A stretch of 64,000 nt of DNA, taken from Aliidongia dinghuensis. Lineage in GTDB: Bacteria > Pseudomonadota > Alphaproteobacteria > ATCC43930 > CGMCC-115725. Below the pieces are notes generated by a model. The model did no database searches. It was not told where the DNA came from and saw only the letters and a program-made list of their open reading frames with translations. Each line of letters begins with the position of its first letter. Position 1 is the first letter of the stretch. The translations under genes were made by a program, and so were the position numbers. This document shows, one piece after another, positions 52,796 to 61,984 of this stretch. The DNA is taken from positions 124,001 to 188,000 of the forward strand of contig NZ_BMJQ01000010.1 in NCBI RefSeq assembly GCF_014643535.1, read 5' to 3'.

Positions 52796-54360
52796 TGCCG
52801 GCCATGCTGTCCGAGATGGTGCCCGGGGCGGTCGAGGCGGCACCCCGCCTCGTCGTCCGACGTCTTGCCAAGCGCTACCCGAACGGTCGGGTAGCGCTGA
52901 AAGGCGTCGACCTCACGGTCCATGACGGTGAGCTGGTCGTCATCCTGGGCAGCAACGGTTGCGGCAAATCGACCCTGTTGCGCTCGATCGTCCGACTGAT
53001 CGAGCCGACGGGGGGCGAGGTTCTGATCGACGGCTGCGATGTCGCGAGCCTGAGCGGCGAAGGCCTGCGCCAGGCCCGCATCCCCTGCGGCATGATCTTC
53101 CAGCACGCGAACCTGGTTCGCCGGCGCAACGTGCTCGCCAATGTGGCGACCGGCGCGCTCGGCCAGCACCGGACCGTGGGCACGGCCGTAGGCCTGTTGC
53201 CGCGTACGGAGCTTGACGCCGCCCGCGGCTTCTTGAGCGAGGTGGGCCTGGTCGAATTCGGCCATCAGCGCGCCGGTACGCTCTCGGGCGGGCAGCAGCA
53301 GCGCGTCGCGATCGCGCGTGCGCTCGCCCAGCGGCCGCGCGTGCTCCTGGCCGACGAGCCGGTCGCGAGCCTCGACCCAGAATCGGCGCGCGAGATCATG
53401 GCGCTCCTGCGCCGGCTCGCGACCGAGGATGGGCTCGCCGTCGTGACTGTGCTGCATCAGCCGGACCTGGCGCTCGCCTTTGCCGACCGCATCATCGGCA
53501 TGAAGGACGGCGAGATCGTGTTCGAAGGCTCGCCCGACTGCATTTCGGCCGCGATGATCGACCAACTCTATAGTCGACCAACTCCATCAGCGCTGCACCG
53601 CGCGGCCCGCCACTATCTGCTGCCGCTGATCCTGCTGATCGGGATCGGCCTCTTCGGCCAGTCGCTCTGGGCGATCGACGCCCGGCTGTCGGAACTCATC
53701 ACCGGCATCCGCGGCATGGCGGACATCCTGACCCGCGCCTCGCCGCCCGACGTTACCAGCATTCCGAACCTCGTCTGGCCGGCGATCGAGACGCTCGACA
53801 TCGCGCTGTTCGGCACGGTGTGCGGCGTCATCATGGCGGTGCCGTTCGCCCTGCTGGCCGCGCGCAACGTGACGCCCTCGCCCGTGGTCTACGCCGCCGC
53901 CCGCTCGGTCATCTCGCTCACGCGCGCCGTGCCCGACCTCGTCTGGGCGCTCTTGTTCGTGACCGCGGTTGGCCTCGGCCCGTTCCCGGGGGCGCTAGCA
54001 CTCTCGGTTCATTCGATCGGCATGCTGGGACGGCTCTTCGCCGAGAGGATCGAGGACATGGACATGGGGCCGGTCGAAGCCCTGACGCTCACCGGTGCCG
54101 GCCGTGTCCGGGTCTTCACCCACGCGGTGGTGCCCTCGCTCCTGCCGTCGCTCTCCGGCATCGCGCTCTATCGGTTCGACGAGAACCTGCGCTCGTCGCT
54201 GGTGCTGGGCTTCGTCGGCGGCGGCGGCCTCGGCTTCCAGATGCTGACCGCCATGAACCTGTTCCAGTACCGCACCGTCTCGATGCTGCTGATCGTGACG
54301 TTCCTGCTGGTCATCGGCGCGGAACAGATTTCGGCCGCGCTGCGCCGCCTGATGGCCTGA
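52795..54360 (+). CDS. Fused PhnC-PhnE: phosphonate ABC ATPase joined to the permease
   Basis: 521 aa. The N-terminal half is a complete ABC ATPase: Walker A GSNGCGKST at 52-60, LSGGQQQRVAIARAL at about 163-177, LLADEPVASLD and a switch His in VLHQPD. From about residue 265 the protein continues as a PhnE permease with about six hydrophobic helices, including ARSVISLTRAVPDLVWALLF and the EAA-type loop EALTLTGAGRVRVF. In most bacteria PhnC and PhnE are separate genes. A 16-bp-period duplication (TCGACCAACTC at 53558 and 53574) sits at the join. The last residues VSMLLIVTFLLVIGAEQIS match PhnE ends. Confidence 0.88.
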   Translation: MPAMLSEMVPGAVEAAPRLVVRRLAKRYPNGRVALKGVDLTVHDGELVVILGSNGCGKSTLLRSIVRLIEPTGGEVLIDGCDVASLSGEGLRQARIPCGMIFQHANLVRRRNVLANVATGALGQHRTVGTAVGLLPRTELDAARGFLSEVGLVEFGHQRAGTLSGGQQQRVAIARALAQRPRVLLADEPVASLDPESAREIMALLRRLATEDGLAVVTVLHQPDLALAFADRIIGMKDGEIVFEGSPDCISAAMIDQLYSRPTPSALHRAARHYLLPLILLIGIGLFGQSLWAIDARLSELITGIRGMADILTRASPPDVTSIPNLVWPAIETLDIALFGTVCGVIMAVPFALLAARNVTPSPVVYAAARSVISLTRAVPDLVWALLFVTAVGLGPFPGALALSVHSIGMLGRLFAERIEDMDMGPVEALTLTGAGRVRVFTHAVVPSLLPSLSGIALYRFDENLRSSLVLGFVGGGGLGFQMLTAMNLFQYRTVSMLLIVTFLLVIGAEQISAALRRLMA

Positions 54361-54453
54361 CACCATCTGATGGTCTGACCGGCGCTTTTCCGCCTCGCGG
54401 AACGTCGGTGCCATGATATTCTTCTATCCGACGTCAACGATGCCGGTCTCGCC

Positions 54454-54642
54454 ATGTACGATCCGGACCGCGACCAGGAGGAGAATAGGGTGACGGCGAG
54501 CCTCGGCGCGCTGGCTCTAACCCTGCTGTTCATCGTTCTCGGCGTCTTTCTCGAACAGAAATTGGCGGCGCAGAGCCGGCTCGAAGACTGCCTCCTGAGC
54601 GGCCGGACCAATTGCGCGCCGATCTGGGTGCCACACCGCTGA
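54454..54642 (+). CDS. Small membrane protein, unknown
   Basis: 62 aa with one hydrophobic helix (ASLGALALTLLFIVLGVFL). The mature tail carries two cysteines (DCLLS, NCAPIW). It lies between the Phn fusion and the glutamate-synthase-like gene on the same strand. The high-GC codon pattern fits a real gene, but its size and the lack of a family leave doubt. Confidence 0.45.
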   Translation: MYDPDRDQEENRVTASLGALALTLLFIVLGVFLEQKLAAQSRLEDCLLSGRTNCAPIWVPHR

Positions 54643-54712
54643 GCGCCCGGCGCCGGCATCTCCCAAGCGCTCGCAAAGCCCCCTCCTCTCCCGCCCCGAC
54701 GGAAGCCGCCCC

Positions 54713-56335
54713 ATGCCGCAGATCCTCAGGCTCGCGTTCACCCGACGCTACGGCACCTATGCCGCCGTACTGGTCGCGACATTCGTGCTGTTCGTGCTCA
54801 GCCTCTGGCACGGCGCCTTCCTGCCGGCCTTTCTCGTGGCCCTGGCGCTCTCGGCACTCGGCACCTACGACCTGCGCCAGACCCATCATTCGCTCCGGCG
54901 CAACTATCCGATCGCGGCCCATATCCGCTATCTGCTCGAGGAGATCCGGCCGGAGATCCGGCAATATTTCCTCGAGAGCGACACGGACGGCATGCCGTTC
55001 AACCGCAACGCGCGCTCGCTCGTCTACCAGCGCGCCAAGGGCCAGCTCGATAAAAGGCCGTTCGGCACGGAGCTCGACGTCTATTCCTCGTCGTTCGAGT
55101 GGCTCAATCATTCGGTGGCACCGAAGGAACCGGTGATCGAACCGTTCCGCATCACGATCGGCGGGCCGGACTGCACCCAGCCCTATTCCTCCTCGGTCTT
55201 CAACATCTCGGCCATGAGCTTCGGTGCCTTGAGCGCCAATGCCATCCGCGCCTTGAACCGCGGCGCCCGGATGGGCGGCTTCGCCCATGACACGGGCGAA
55301 GGCGGCTTCAGCCCGTACCACAAGGCCGAGGGCGGCGACATCATCTGGGAGATCGGCTCCGGCTATTTCGGCTGCCGCGACGAGACCGGCCATTTCTCGC
55401 CCGAGCGCTTCGCCAAGCAGGCGGCCGAGCCGCAGGTCAGGATGCTCGAGATCAAGCTCTCCCAGGGTGCGAAGCCCGGCCACGGCGGCGTGCTGCCGGG
55501 CGCCAAGGTCTCGGCCGAGATCGCGTTGACCCGCGGCGTGCCCGAGGGTGTCGACTGCATCTCGCCGCCCAGCCACTCGGCCTTCTCGACGCCGCTCGAG
55601 ATGATGCGGTTCGTGGGGCAGCTGCGTGGGCTTGGCCAAGGCAAGCCGGTGGGCTTCAAGCTCTGCCTCGGCCACCCGTGGGAGTTCCTCGCCATCGCCA
55701 AGGCGATGCTCGAGACCGGCATTTATCCGGACTTCATCGTGATCGATGGTTCGGAGGGCGGCACGGGTGCCGCACCGCTCGAGTTCGTCGACCATATCGG
55801 CATGCCGCTGCGCGAAGGCCTGATGTTCGTGCACAACACGCTGGTGGGCCTGAATATCCGCGAGCGGATCAAGCTCGGCGCCAGCGGCAAGATCACCGCG
55901 GCCTTTGACCTCGCCCGTACGCTCGCGATCGGCGCCGACTGGTGCAACGCCGCGCGCGGCTTCATGTTTGCCCTGGGCTGCGTGCAGTCGCAGAGCTGCC
56001 ACACCGACCGCTGCCCCACGGGGGTCGCGACCCAGGATGCGATCCGCCAGCGGGCGCTCGTCGTGCCCGACAAGGCGGAGCGCGTGTTCCACTTCCACCG
56101 CTCGACCGTGAAGGCCTTGGCCGAAGTCGTGGCCGCCGCCGGGCTCGAACACCCGAGCGAGCTGCAGCCCTGGCACTTCTCGAAACGGCTGGGTGCTGCC
56201 CGCGTGCAGACGCTCGACCAGATCTACCGGTTCCTCGCGCCCGGCGAGCTTCTGGCGGGCACCGACGACCCGATCTTCAAGGACGCCTGGCGCATGGCCC
56301 GGCCGGACAGCTTCCAGCCGGCTATGGCGACATGA
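54713..56335 (+). CDS. FMN-binding glutamate-synthase-family protein
   Basis: 540 aa. Two N-terminal hydrophobic helices (TYAAVLVATFVLFVLSL and the next) anchor it in the membrane. The rest is the GltS central/FMN barrel: NISAMSFGALSANAIRALN, GEGGFSPYH, DFIVIDGSEGGTGAAP, and a cysteine cluster in ALGCVQSQSCHTDRCPTGVA. Stand-alone proteins of this type lack the amidotransferase domain, and their physiological reaction is not settled. A partial copy of its 3' coding sequence appears at about 56970-57018. Confidence 0.88.
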   Translation: MPQILRLAFTRRYGTYAAVLVATFVLFVLSLWHGAFLPAFLVALALSALGTYDLRQTHHSLRRNYPIAAHIRYLLEEIRPEIRQYFLESDTDGMPFNRNARSLVYQRAKGQLDKRPFGTELDVYSSSFEWLNHSVAPKEPVIEPFRITIGGPDCTQPYSSSVFNISAMSFGALSANAIRALNRGARMGGFAHDTGEGGFSPYHKAEGGDIIWEIGSGYFGCRDETGHFSPERFAKQAAEPQVRMLEIKLSQGAKPGHGGVLPGAKVSAEIALTRGVPEGVDCISPPSHSAFSTPLEMMRFVGQLRGLGQGKPVGFKLCLGHPWEFLAIAKAMLETGIYPDFIVIDGSEGGTGAAPLEFVDHIGMPLREGLMFVHNTLVGLNIRERIKLGASGKITAAFDLARTLAIGADWCNAARGFMFALGCVQSQSCHTDRCPTGVATQDAIRQRALVVPDKAERVFHFHRSTVKALAEVVAAAGLEHPSELQPWHFSKRLGAARVQTLDQIYRFLAPGELLAGTDDPIFKDAWRMARPDSFQPAMAT

Positions 56336-56339
56336 CCGC

Positions 56340-56888
56340 TCAATGGGCTATCGAGACCAACTCCCAGCTTTTCAAGGGAGTCGTCCCAAACGCGGAGCCT
56401 TGGATCAGCTGATAGTCGAATTTGACGGAATACTTCACCTCTGGCGACCACCAGTAGACTCGCTCGTCCTGGTACCGTTCCTGCGGGAATTCAGCGGCGC
56501 ATTTTACCTTGAACGCATCGAACTTTCCGGCATGCACGGTCACAGATTCGCGCCCCAGAACCTCGCAGGAATAGGTCCCGTGGGTGGACCTGGCGCCCTG
56601 GGCAGAAACGTCAGCGCTGGCCTTGTTTCCGACCTTGAGCGGCCAGAGCTTCTCCAGGGCTTCCTTTACCCCAGCGGAACTCGTTTGATTGCTGAAGCCG
56701 GCATGTTGAAACCCGCCGCCATGAGGGCAGTCAAACCCGCTCGCCGGCCCGAAGGTGAGCGGCGGTCCCACCGATAGGGTCAGCGTCGTGCCCTGTGCCG
56801 GACAGCCGAACTGCCCGTCATCAGCAAACGCAGCCGTGCCAAGAGAAGTTGCCGCCGCGAAAGCAGCGCCCCACAGAGCGTACTTCAT
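56340..56888 (-). CDS. Exported hypothetical protein
   Basis: 182 aa with a signal peptide (MKYALWGAAFAAATSLGTAA, cleavage near AFA-DD). The mature part has paired cysteines (FGCPAQG, FDCPHGGG, TYSCEVLG, VKCAAEF) and ends in WELVSIAH. It is convergent with the glutamate-synthase-like gene (4-base gap). Cysteine pattern and secretion suggest a disulfide-stabilised periplasmic protein. It is one of two exported unknowns near the muramidase, so it may be part of that group. Confidence 0.55.
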   Translation of the reverse strand: MKYALWGAAFAAATSLGTAAFADDGQFGCPAQGTTLTLSVGPPLTFGPASGFDCPHGGGFQHAGFSNQTSSAGVKEALEKLWPLKVGNKASADVSAQGARSTHGTYSCEVLGRESVTVHAGKFDAFKVKCAAEFPQERYQDERVYWWSPEVKYSVKFDYQLIQGSAFGTTPLKSWELVSIAH

Positions 56889-56969
56889 CTTCTGATCCGC
56901 TAAAGTAATTGCGGAGTAGAGATGCTATCAGCCCGTCGAATTCGGCACAACAAACCGGGGGTAGAGGCG

Positions 56970-57018
56970 CGCACCCGTGTCCAGGTGCTCGATCAGATCT
57001 ACCGGTTCTTTCGGCCGC
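56970..57018 (+). pseudogene. Short remnant of the glutamate-synthase-like gene 3' end
   Basis: The frame reads TRVQVLDQIYRFF, matching RVQTLDQIYRFL near the end of the gene at 54713-56335, with strong nucleotide similarity over about 35 bases. Flanking sequence diverges. It appears to be an eroded duplication, presumably left when the intervening genes (56340-56888) were inserted or rearranged. Confidence 0.6.
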
Positions 57019-57738
57019 CTATTTGCCGGGCAGCAGCGTACCGAGGGGGACTTCGACGAACGGCGCATCCGGCGCATGGCGCGTCAGGACGACGAGCCGG
57101 GTCGTCGAGATCCGGCTGCCCGACACCTGCCCCTCCAGCGAAAAAACGGCAGATTCCCAGCCGCTGTGATCGAAATCTCCCCGGGCGAGCAGCGTCAGCG
57201 TCAGTTTCTGCGAGGCTTTGACGACCGCGAGCCTGCGATGGTCTTCGACTTTGAATGCCGCGATCCCGGTTGCCGTCTTCAACGTCGGCGTAGAATTCCC
57301 GGCCGCGGGCGTGCCTTCGGCCAGAAGATCCGGCCATAGCGAGCCGGGGTAGTCCTTGAGGTCCCTCGCGTTCAGAAAATCGGGCGGAAGCGCCGTTTCC
57401 TTGGCCGGTGTTGCCCGCGCCAGCAGGGCCAGGCCCGCGCACAGCACGGCCTGGTACTTGACCACCTTGTAGTCGGAATCACTGTCGGATCCGACGATAC
57501 GTTCCTTCAGATCGAGCCAATCCTGGCACGACGAGAGCTCTGCCTTGTGCCGTGCGTCCCCGGACTTGGTCACGATGGGCAGCGGATCTTCGAACGGCTT
57601 TGCCAGCTCTGCCCCGGCGCCCCCCGAAGTCTTGATGCCGAGATCCGGCGCAGCATAGAGCGGGATTTCCTGAGCTTCCGCCCCCATCGCCCAGACGCCG
57701 GCCAGAATTCCAAGCGCGACATTCTTCAGAGACGCCAT
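57019..57738 (-). CDS. Exported hypothetical protein, next to the muramidase
   Basis: 239 aa from ATG 57738, where a signal peptide starts (MASLKNVALGILAGVWAMGA, cleavage near AEA-QE); the upstream in-frame extension is shadow. The mature part has two cysteines (SCQDWLDL and VLCAGLAL) and DHRRLAVVKASQKLTL. It follows the muramidase gene by 17 bases on the same strand, so the two are an operon. An exported partner directly after a murein hydrolase is the layout of many periplasmic immunity proteins; that role is inferred, not shown. Confidence 0.6.
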   Translation of the reverse strand: MASLKNVALGILAGVWAMGAEAQEIPLYAAPDLGIKTSGGAGAELAKPFEDPLPIVTKSGDARHKAELSSCQDWLDLKERIVGSDSDSDYKVVKYQAVLCAGLALLARATPAKETALPPDFLNARDLKDYPGSLWPDLLAEGTPAAGNSTPTLKTATGIAAFKVEDHRRLAVVKASQKLTLTLLARGDFDHSGWESAVFSLEGQVSGSRISTTRLVVLTRHAPDAPFVEVPLGTLLPGK

Positions 57739-57755
57739 GTTGCGCAATCTGCCCC

Positions 57756-58634
57756 TCACTTGTTCTTCGCGGCTTCGAGGAAACGCTCTTTCGTCCAGTC
57801 GTTCCGATCGTCGTTGACCCAGCTTCGCGCGCAAAGCTTCGACGCCTGGTCCCAGTCCCAGTCCTCGATCGCCTTCACCAGCCCATGTTTCTGATAACGG
57901 TCAAGGCCTGTCTGGCCCATGTTGTAGACCAGATCCAGGATCGCCCGCTTCACCGGCACGGGAAATGCGTCGAATTCGAAAAAGATTTTTTTCGCCATGG
58001 CCTCGTATTGCGGGATCATCGCCTTAAACAGGCGCAGAATCTCATCGTCCGGCAGGATGATCGTCGTTGTCTTCTTGTAATGGGCGGCGCCGAACTTGTT
58101 CGACTCGCCCTTCTTGAGGGGCGTCGCCAGCTTTTGAACCGCGTTGAAGGCCGCTTCCTTCTCGGCATCCGTCGCGGGCTTGCCATCCGCCTGATGCACG
58201 AATTTCAAGGCCTTTGCCGCCGCAGCGTTCGGCAGTAAGACGCCGATCCCGACCGTGACCTTGCACTTGCTGTCGAGATACATGTACTCGACGCAGCCCT
58301 CGTTCTGCTTGAAGTCATCTTCGCTTTGCTGCGAAGCCGGGTCGAAATTGCTGGCAGTGGCGACGAAGTGATCTTTCATCTCGATGTGCAGGATCCCTTT
58401 GTGGATCATGTCTGCGGCACAATCGAGAACCTCCTGGTCCGTCAGGTTGTGCACCGGCCTCTGGTCCGCGCACAGCGCCCGCAATTTGCCCATGACGACC
58501 GTATCGGTCGAGGCCTGCCGCAAAACCAGGGCCGCGTCCGGCACATAGCGCGTCCAATGCTGTTTGGACGGATGCGCATGCGCGGATTTCGTGACGACAT
58601 GTTTGCGCCCGACGTGAACCTTTGTCGGATGCAT
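57756..58634 (-). CDS. T4-lysozyme-like (GH24-type) muramidase
   Basis: 292 aa. The catalytic triad spacing of T4 lysozyme (E11-x8-D20-x5-T26) is reproduced by E112, D121 and T127 in NEGCVEYMYLDSKCKVTVG. The C-terminal part RAILDLVYNMGQTGLDRY and then DWDQASKLCARSWVND follows the T4 lysozyme C-lobe (ALINMVFQMGETG and RWDEAA-type helix). The 105-residue N-terminal region, with LTDQEVLDCAADMIHKG, is unknown; no signal peptide is present. It may therefore be exported by a specialised system, such as type VI secretion, or be a phage-derived endolysin. It is followed by an exported protein gene. Confidence 0.75.
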   Translation of the reverse strand: MHPTKVHVGRKHVVTKSAHAHPSKQHWTRYVPDAALVLRQASTDTVVMGKLRALCADQRPVHNLTDQEVLDCAADMIHKGILHIEMKDHFVATASNFDPASQQSEDDFKQNEGCVEYMYLDSKCKVTVGIGVLLPNAAAAKALKFVHQADGKPATDAEKEAAFNAVQKLATPLKKGESNKFGAAHYKKTTTIILPDDEILRLFKAMIPQYEAMAKKIFFEFDAFPVPVKRAILDLVYNMGQTGLDRYQKHGLVKAIEDWDWDQASKLCARSWVNDDRNDWTKERFLEAAKNK

Positions 58635-58782
58635 GCCCGTCCTCCTTGATGCGACATCTGAGCCCTCAATGCCTCACATAAGCATCCCCTGCTTTCAACC
58701 GTCAATTTCCATTCGGCGGTGTCTGCTCGCCGCAGGGCTTTGAAGCGTGCCGCGTCGGCGCTGGGGATTTTCAGGAGGGCAT

Positions 58783-58812
58783 GCGCCCTCTCACCCGAAG
58801 GAGAGAGGGCGC
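58783..58812 (-). terminator. Hairpin downstream of ilvD
   Basis: GCGCCCTCTC (58783-58792) pairs perfectly with GAGAGGGCGC (58803-58812) around a 10-base loop. It is 28 bases past the ilvD stop in the minus direction. No T-run follows, so it is a probable but weak terminator. Confidence 0.5.
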
Positions 58813-58840
58813 GGAACGCGCGCAGACGGATGTGGGCGTT

Positions 58841-60694
58841 TTACTGCCGCTGTACCTGGGTCACGTCGCGGACGGCGCCGCGCGAAGCGCTCGTCGTGAG
58901 CGCGGCATAGGCCTGGAGTGCCGGGGAGACGACGCGGTCACGCTGCTCGGGGTGCCAGGCCGCCTTGCCGCGGGCCACCATGGCGGCGCGGCGGTGCGCC
59001 AGCACCTCGTCCGACACATCGACACGGATCGTGCGGTTCGGGATGTCGATGACGATCGTATCGCCCTCCTCGACCAGGCCGATGGCGCCGCCCTCCGCCG
59101 CCTCGGGCGAGACATGGCCGATCGAGAGGCCCGAGGAGCCGCCGGAGAAGCGGCCGTCGGTCACGAGCGCGCAGGCCTTGCCCAGGCCCTTCGACTTCAA
59201 GTAGCTCGTGGGATAGAGCATCTCCTGCATGCCGGGGCCGCCCTTCGGGCCCTCGTAGCGGATCAGCACCACATCGCCCGGCTGGATCTTGTCGCCGAGG
59301 ATGCCGTCGACGGCCGCGTCCTGGCTCTCGAAGATGCGCGCCTTGCCGGTGAACTTCAGGATTTCCGCGTCGACGCCGGCCGTCTTCACGATACAGCCCT
59401 CCTCGGCGATATTGCCGTAGAGTACGGCCAAGCCGCCGTCCTGGCTGAACGCATGCGCCTTGTCACGGATGACGCCCTTCTCGCGGTCGAGGTCGAGCGA
59501 GGGATAGCGGTTGTCCTGGCTGAACGCCTCGGTCGTGCGCACGCCGCCCGGGGCCGCGCGGTAGAAATGCTCGACGCTCGTGTCGGCGGACTTCGTCACG
59601 TCCCACTTGTCGAGTGCCGTGCCGATCGTGACCGAATGCACGGTCGGCCGGTCGCGATGGATGAGCCCCGCGCGGTCAAGCTCGGCCAGGATGCCGAGGA
59701 TGCCGCCGGCGCGATGCACGTCCTCGACATGCACGTCCGCGGCCGACGGCGCCACCTTGCACAGGTTCGGCACGCGGCGCGACAGCCGGTCGATGTCGGC
59801 CATGGTGAAGGGCACCTGGCCCTCGTTCGCTGCCGCCAGGAGATGCAGCACCGTGTTGGTCGAGCCGCCCATGGCGATGTCGAGCGTCATGGCATTCTCG
59901 AACGAGGCGAAATTCGCGATGCCGCGCGGCAGCGCCGTCTCGTCGTCCTGCTCGTACCAGCGGCGCGCGAGATCGACGATGGTCCAGCCGGCCTCGACGA
60001 ACAGGCGCTTGCGGTCGGCGTGGGTCGCGACGACCGTGCCGTTGCCGGGCAGCGCCAGGCCCAGCGCCTCAGTCAGGCAGTTCATGGAGTTTGCCGTGAA
60101 CATGCCGGAGCAGGAGCCGCAGGTCGGACACGCCGAGCGCTCCATCACCATCGCCTCCTCGTCGGAGACCTTGGGGTCGGCGGCCGCGACCATGGCGGTA
60201 ATCAGGTCGACCGCCTTGCTCTTGCCGTGATGGATGATCTTGCCGGCCTCCATCGGCCCGCCGGAGACGAACACGGTCGGGATGTTGAGCCGCATCGTCG
60301 CCATCAGCATGCCGGGCGTGATCTTGTCGCAGTTCGAGATGCAGACGAGCGCGTCGGCACAATGGCCGTTCACCATGTATTCGACGCTGTCGGCGATGAG
60401 CTCGCGCGACGGCAGGCTGTAGAGCATGCCGCCATGGCCCATGGCGATACCGTCGTCGATGGCGATCGTGTTGAATTCCTTGGCGACGCCGCCCGCCTTC
60501 TCGATCTCGCGTGCGACCAGCTGGCCCAGGTCCTTCAGGTGCACGTGGCCCGGCACGAACTGGGTGAAGGAGTTGGCGATGGCGATGATCGGCTTGCCGA
60601 AATCTTGATCGGTCATGCCCGTCGCGCGCCACAGGCCGCGCGCGCCCGCCATGTTGCGGCCGTGGGTGCTGGTTCGAGAACGATAGGCTGGCAT
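58841..60694 (-). CDS. ilvD: Dihydroxy-acid dehydratase
   Basis: 617 aa. Cluster-binding and family motifs are [31 protein letters not shown] and [19 protein letters not shown] (in part), near the N-terminus, centre and C-terminus. It performs the third step of valine/isoleucine synthesis and needs an Fe-S cluster. The start [20 protein letters not shown] is typical. The gene is monocistronic, with a hairpin downstream and a gene-free region upstream. Confidence 0.96.
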   Translation of the reverse strand: MPAYRSRTSTHGRNMAGARGLWRATGMTDQDFGKPIIAIANSFTQFVPGHVHLKDLGQLVAREIEKAGGVAKEFNTIAIDDGIAMGHGGMLYSLPSRELIADSVEYMVNGHCADALVCISNCDKITPGMLMATMRLNIPTVFVSGGPMEAGKIIHHGKSKAVDLITAMVAAADPKVSDEEAMVMERSACPTCGSCSGMFTANSMNCLTEALGLALPGNGTVVATHADRKRLFVEAGWTIVDLARRWYEQDDETALPRGIANFASFENAMTLDIAMGGSTNTVLHLLAAANEGQVPFTMADIDRLSRRVPNLCKVAPSAADVHVEDVHRAGGILGILAELDRAGLIHRDRPTVHSVTIGTALDKWDVTKSADTSVEHFYRAAPGGVRTTEAFSQDNRYPSLDLDREKGVIRDKAHAFSQDGGLAVLYGNIAEEGCIVKTAGVDAEILKFTGKARIFESQDAAVDGILGDKIQPGDVVLIRYEGPKGGPGMQEMLYPTSYLKSKGLGKACALVTDGRFSGGSSGLSIGHVSPEAAEGGAIGLVEEGDTIVIDIPNRTIRVDVSDEVLAHRRAAMVARGKAAWHPEQRDRVVSPALQAYAALTTSASRGAVRDVTQVQRQ

Positions 60695-60945
60695 CGCGCT
60701 TCCTCGGGTCTCACTTGTTCGGGCTTACCATCGAAGACCGGAAGATACGCCGCAACCGCAATAAACGGCAATTGGCGCATGGCTGCTGCGAAAGAAAAGA
60801 TCGAGCCCATCGCGGATGGTGATCGATGGTGATAATGCCCTCGCACCCTTTTCATCGTCATGGCCGGGCTTGATGTAAAGACCGGAGACATCCACGCGCT
60901 TGAGCAATGCGCGATCCTGCCGGCTTCACACCTGACCGCAATGCG

Positions 60946-60975
60946 TGGATCCCCGGGTCAAGCCCCGGGATGACG
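60946..60975. repeat. REP-like palindrome
   Basis: A GATCCCCGGG - loop - CCCGGGATGAC type palindrome lies between the chorismate mutase gene and ilvD. It resembles, but is not identical to, the REP doublet at 41668. It may be the terminator for the chorismate mutase gene, which ends 14 bases further right. Confidence 0.5.
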
Positions 60976-60988
60976 ATTGAGAGAGGCC

Positions 60989-61273
60989 TCAGGCCGGCGT
61001 GCCGATCAGCCGTTCCTCGAGCCGGCAGGTCTCTTCGATGATCCGGCCCCAGAGGTCGCGGACATAGACGGGATCGAGCCCGCGTGCCGCCCCGCGCTCG
61101 GCGCAACGCGCCTTGACCGCCTCGATCCGGTCCGGCAGGCGGACGGGGATGCCGGTCGCCCGCTTGTAGTCGGCAACCCGTTCGGCGACGGCGATGCGCT
61201 CTGCCAAGAGATCGAGCAGGCGGTCGTCGATGTCGTCGATCAGCCTGCGCAGCTCGGTGAGATCGGCGGCCAT
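60989..61273 (-). CDS. Chorismate mutase (AroQ class)
   Basis: 94 aa, all-helical. LTELRRLIDDIDDRLLDLLAERI and the following ADYKRATGIPV are typical of the AroQ fold, with the conserved Arg, Lys and Glu/Gln in place. It converts chorismate to prephenate for Phe/Tyr synthesis. Other enzymes of this size, such as isochorismate-pyruvate lyase, look similar but chorismate mutase is the commonest. It reads leftward toward ilvD with a REP-like hairpin between them. Confidence 0.85.
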   Translation of the reverse strand: MAADLTELRRLIDDIDDRLLDLLAERIAVAERVADYKRATGIPVRLPDRIEAVKARCAERGAARGLDPVYVRDLWGRIIEETCRLEERLIGTPA

Positions 61274-61423
61274 CGGGTGTCTCCAGAACGGGGCGAGAGG
61301 CGGTGATCAAAGCGTCATCCGCCGCCCCTGTCAAACCGGTGCCTCAAATCGCCACGCCGGCTTGCCGGCAGCCTGCGTCGATTTATACTGCGCGCCGGGA
61401 ACCAACGGTTGCGGAGCATCCTC

Positions 61424-61963
61424 ATGAAACGCGTCCTGGCCGCAACACTGCTCGCCGGCCTCACGGCCTCCCCCGCGCTGGCAGCCCTCAAGCCGGGCGA
61501 TGCAGCGCCCAAATTCACGGCGCCGGCGACGCTCGCCGGCAAGGAATTCACCTTCAAGCTCGCCGACGCGCTGAAGCACGGGCCGGTCGTGCTCTATTTC
61601 TATCCGGCCGCCTTTACCAAGGGCTGCTCGGCCGAAGCGCATGATTTCGCCGAGGCGACCGAACGGTTCAAAGCGCTGGGCGCCATGGTCGTCGGCATCT
61701 CGGCCGACAAGATTGCCGTGCTCGACAAGTTCTCGACCGCCGACTGCCAGAGCAAGTTCGCCGTCGCGGCCGACCCTGAGCTCACGGTCGCGAAATCCTA
61801 TGACGCCGTCATGGCGAAGAACCCGAGCTACGCCGACCGCACGTCCTACGTGATCTCGCCCGACGGCAAGATCCTGTCGACCTACAGCTCGCTCGACCCC
61901 GACGGCCATGTCGCCAGCACGATCGCCGCGGTCGAGAAATGGCGGACCGAGCACAAGGGCTGA
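61424..61963 (+). CDS. Exported peroxiredoxin (AhpC/TSA, PrxQ-like)
   Basis: 179 aa from ATG 61424, with a signal peptide ending near ALA-AL. Mature KPGDAAPKFTAPA starts the thioredoxin fold. Peroxidatic Cys is in YPAAFTKGCSAEAHDF, preceded by the conserved T/K context, and a possible resolving Cys is in TADCQSKF. It should reduce peroxides in the periplasm. An in-frame ATG at 61409 would add five residues. It is divergent from chorismate mutase. Confidence 0.85.
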   Translation: MKRVLAATLLAGLTASPALAALKPGDAAPKFTAPATLAGKEFTFKLADALKHGPVVLYFYPAAFTKGCSAEAHDFAEATERFKALGAMVVGISADKIAVLDKFSTADCQSKFAVAADPELTVAKSYDAVMAKNPSYADRTSYVISPDGKILSTYSSLDPDGHVASTIAAVEKWRTEHKG

Positions 61964-61984
61964 CGGCCCGCCACCGGACCGCCG

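Noticed and set aside
58781..60832. A 683-codon plus-strand frame opposite ilvD
   Set aside because: Shadow of ilvD, whose minus-strand product matches the family over its whole length.
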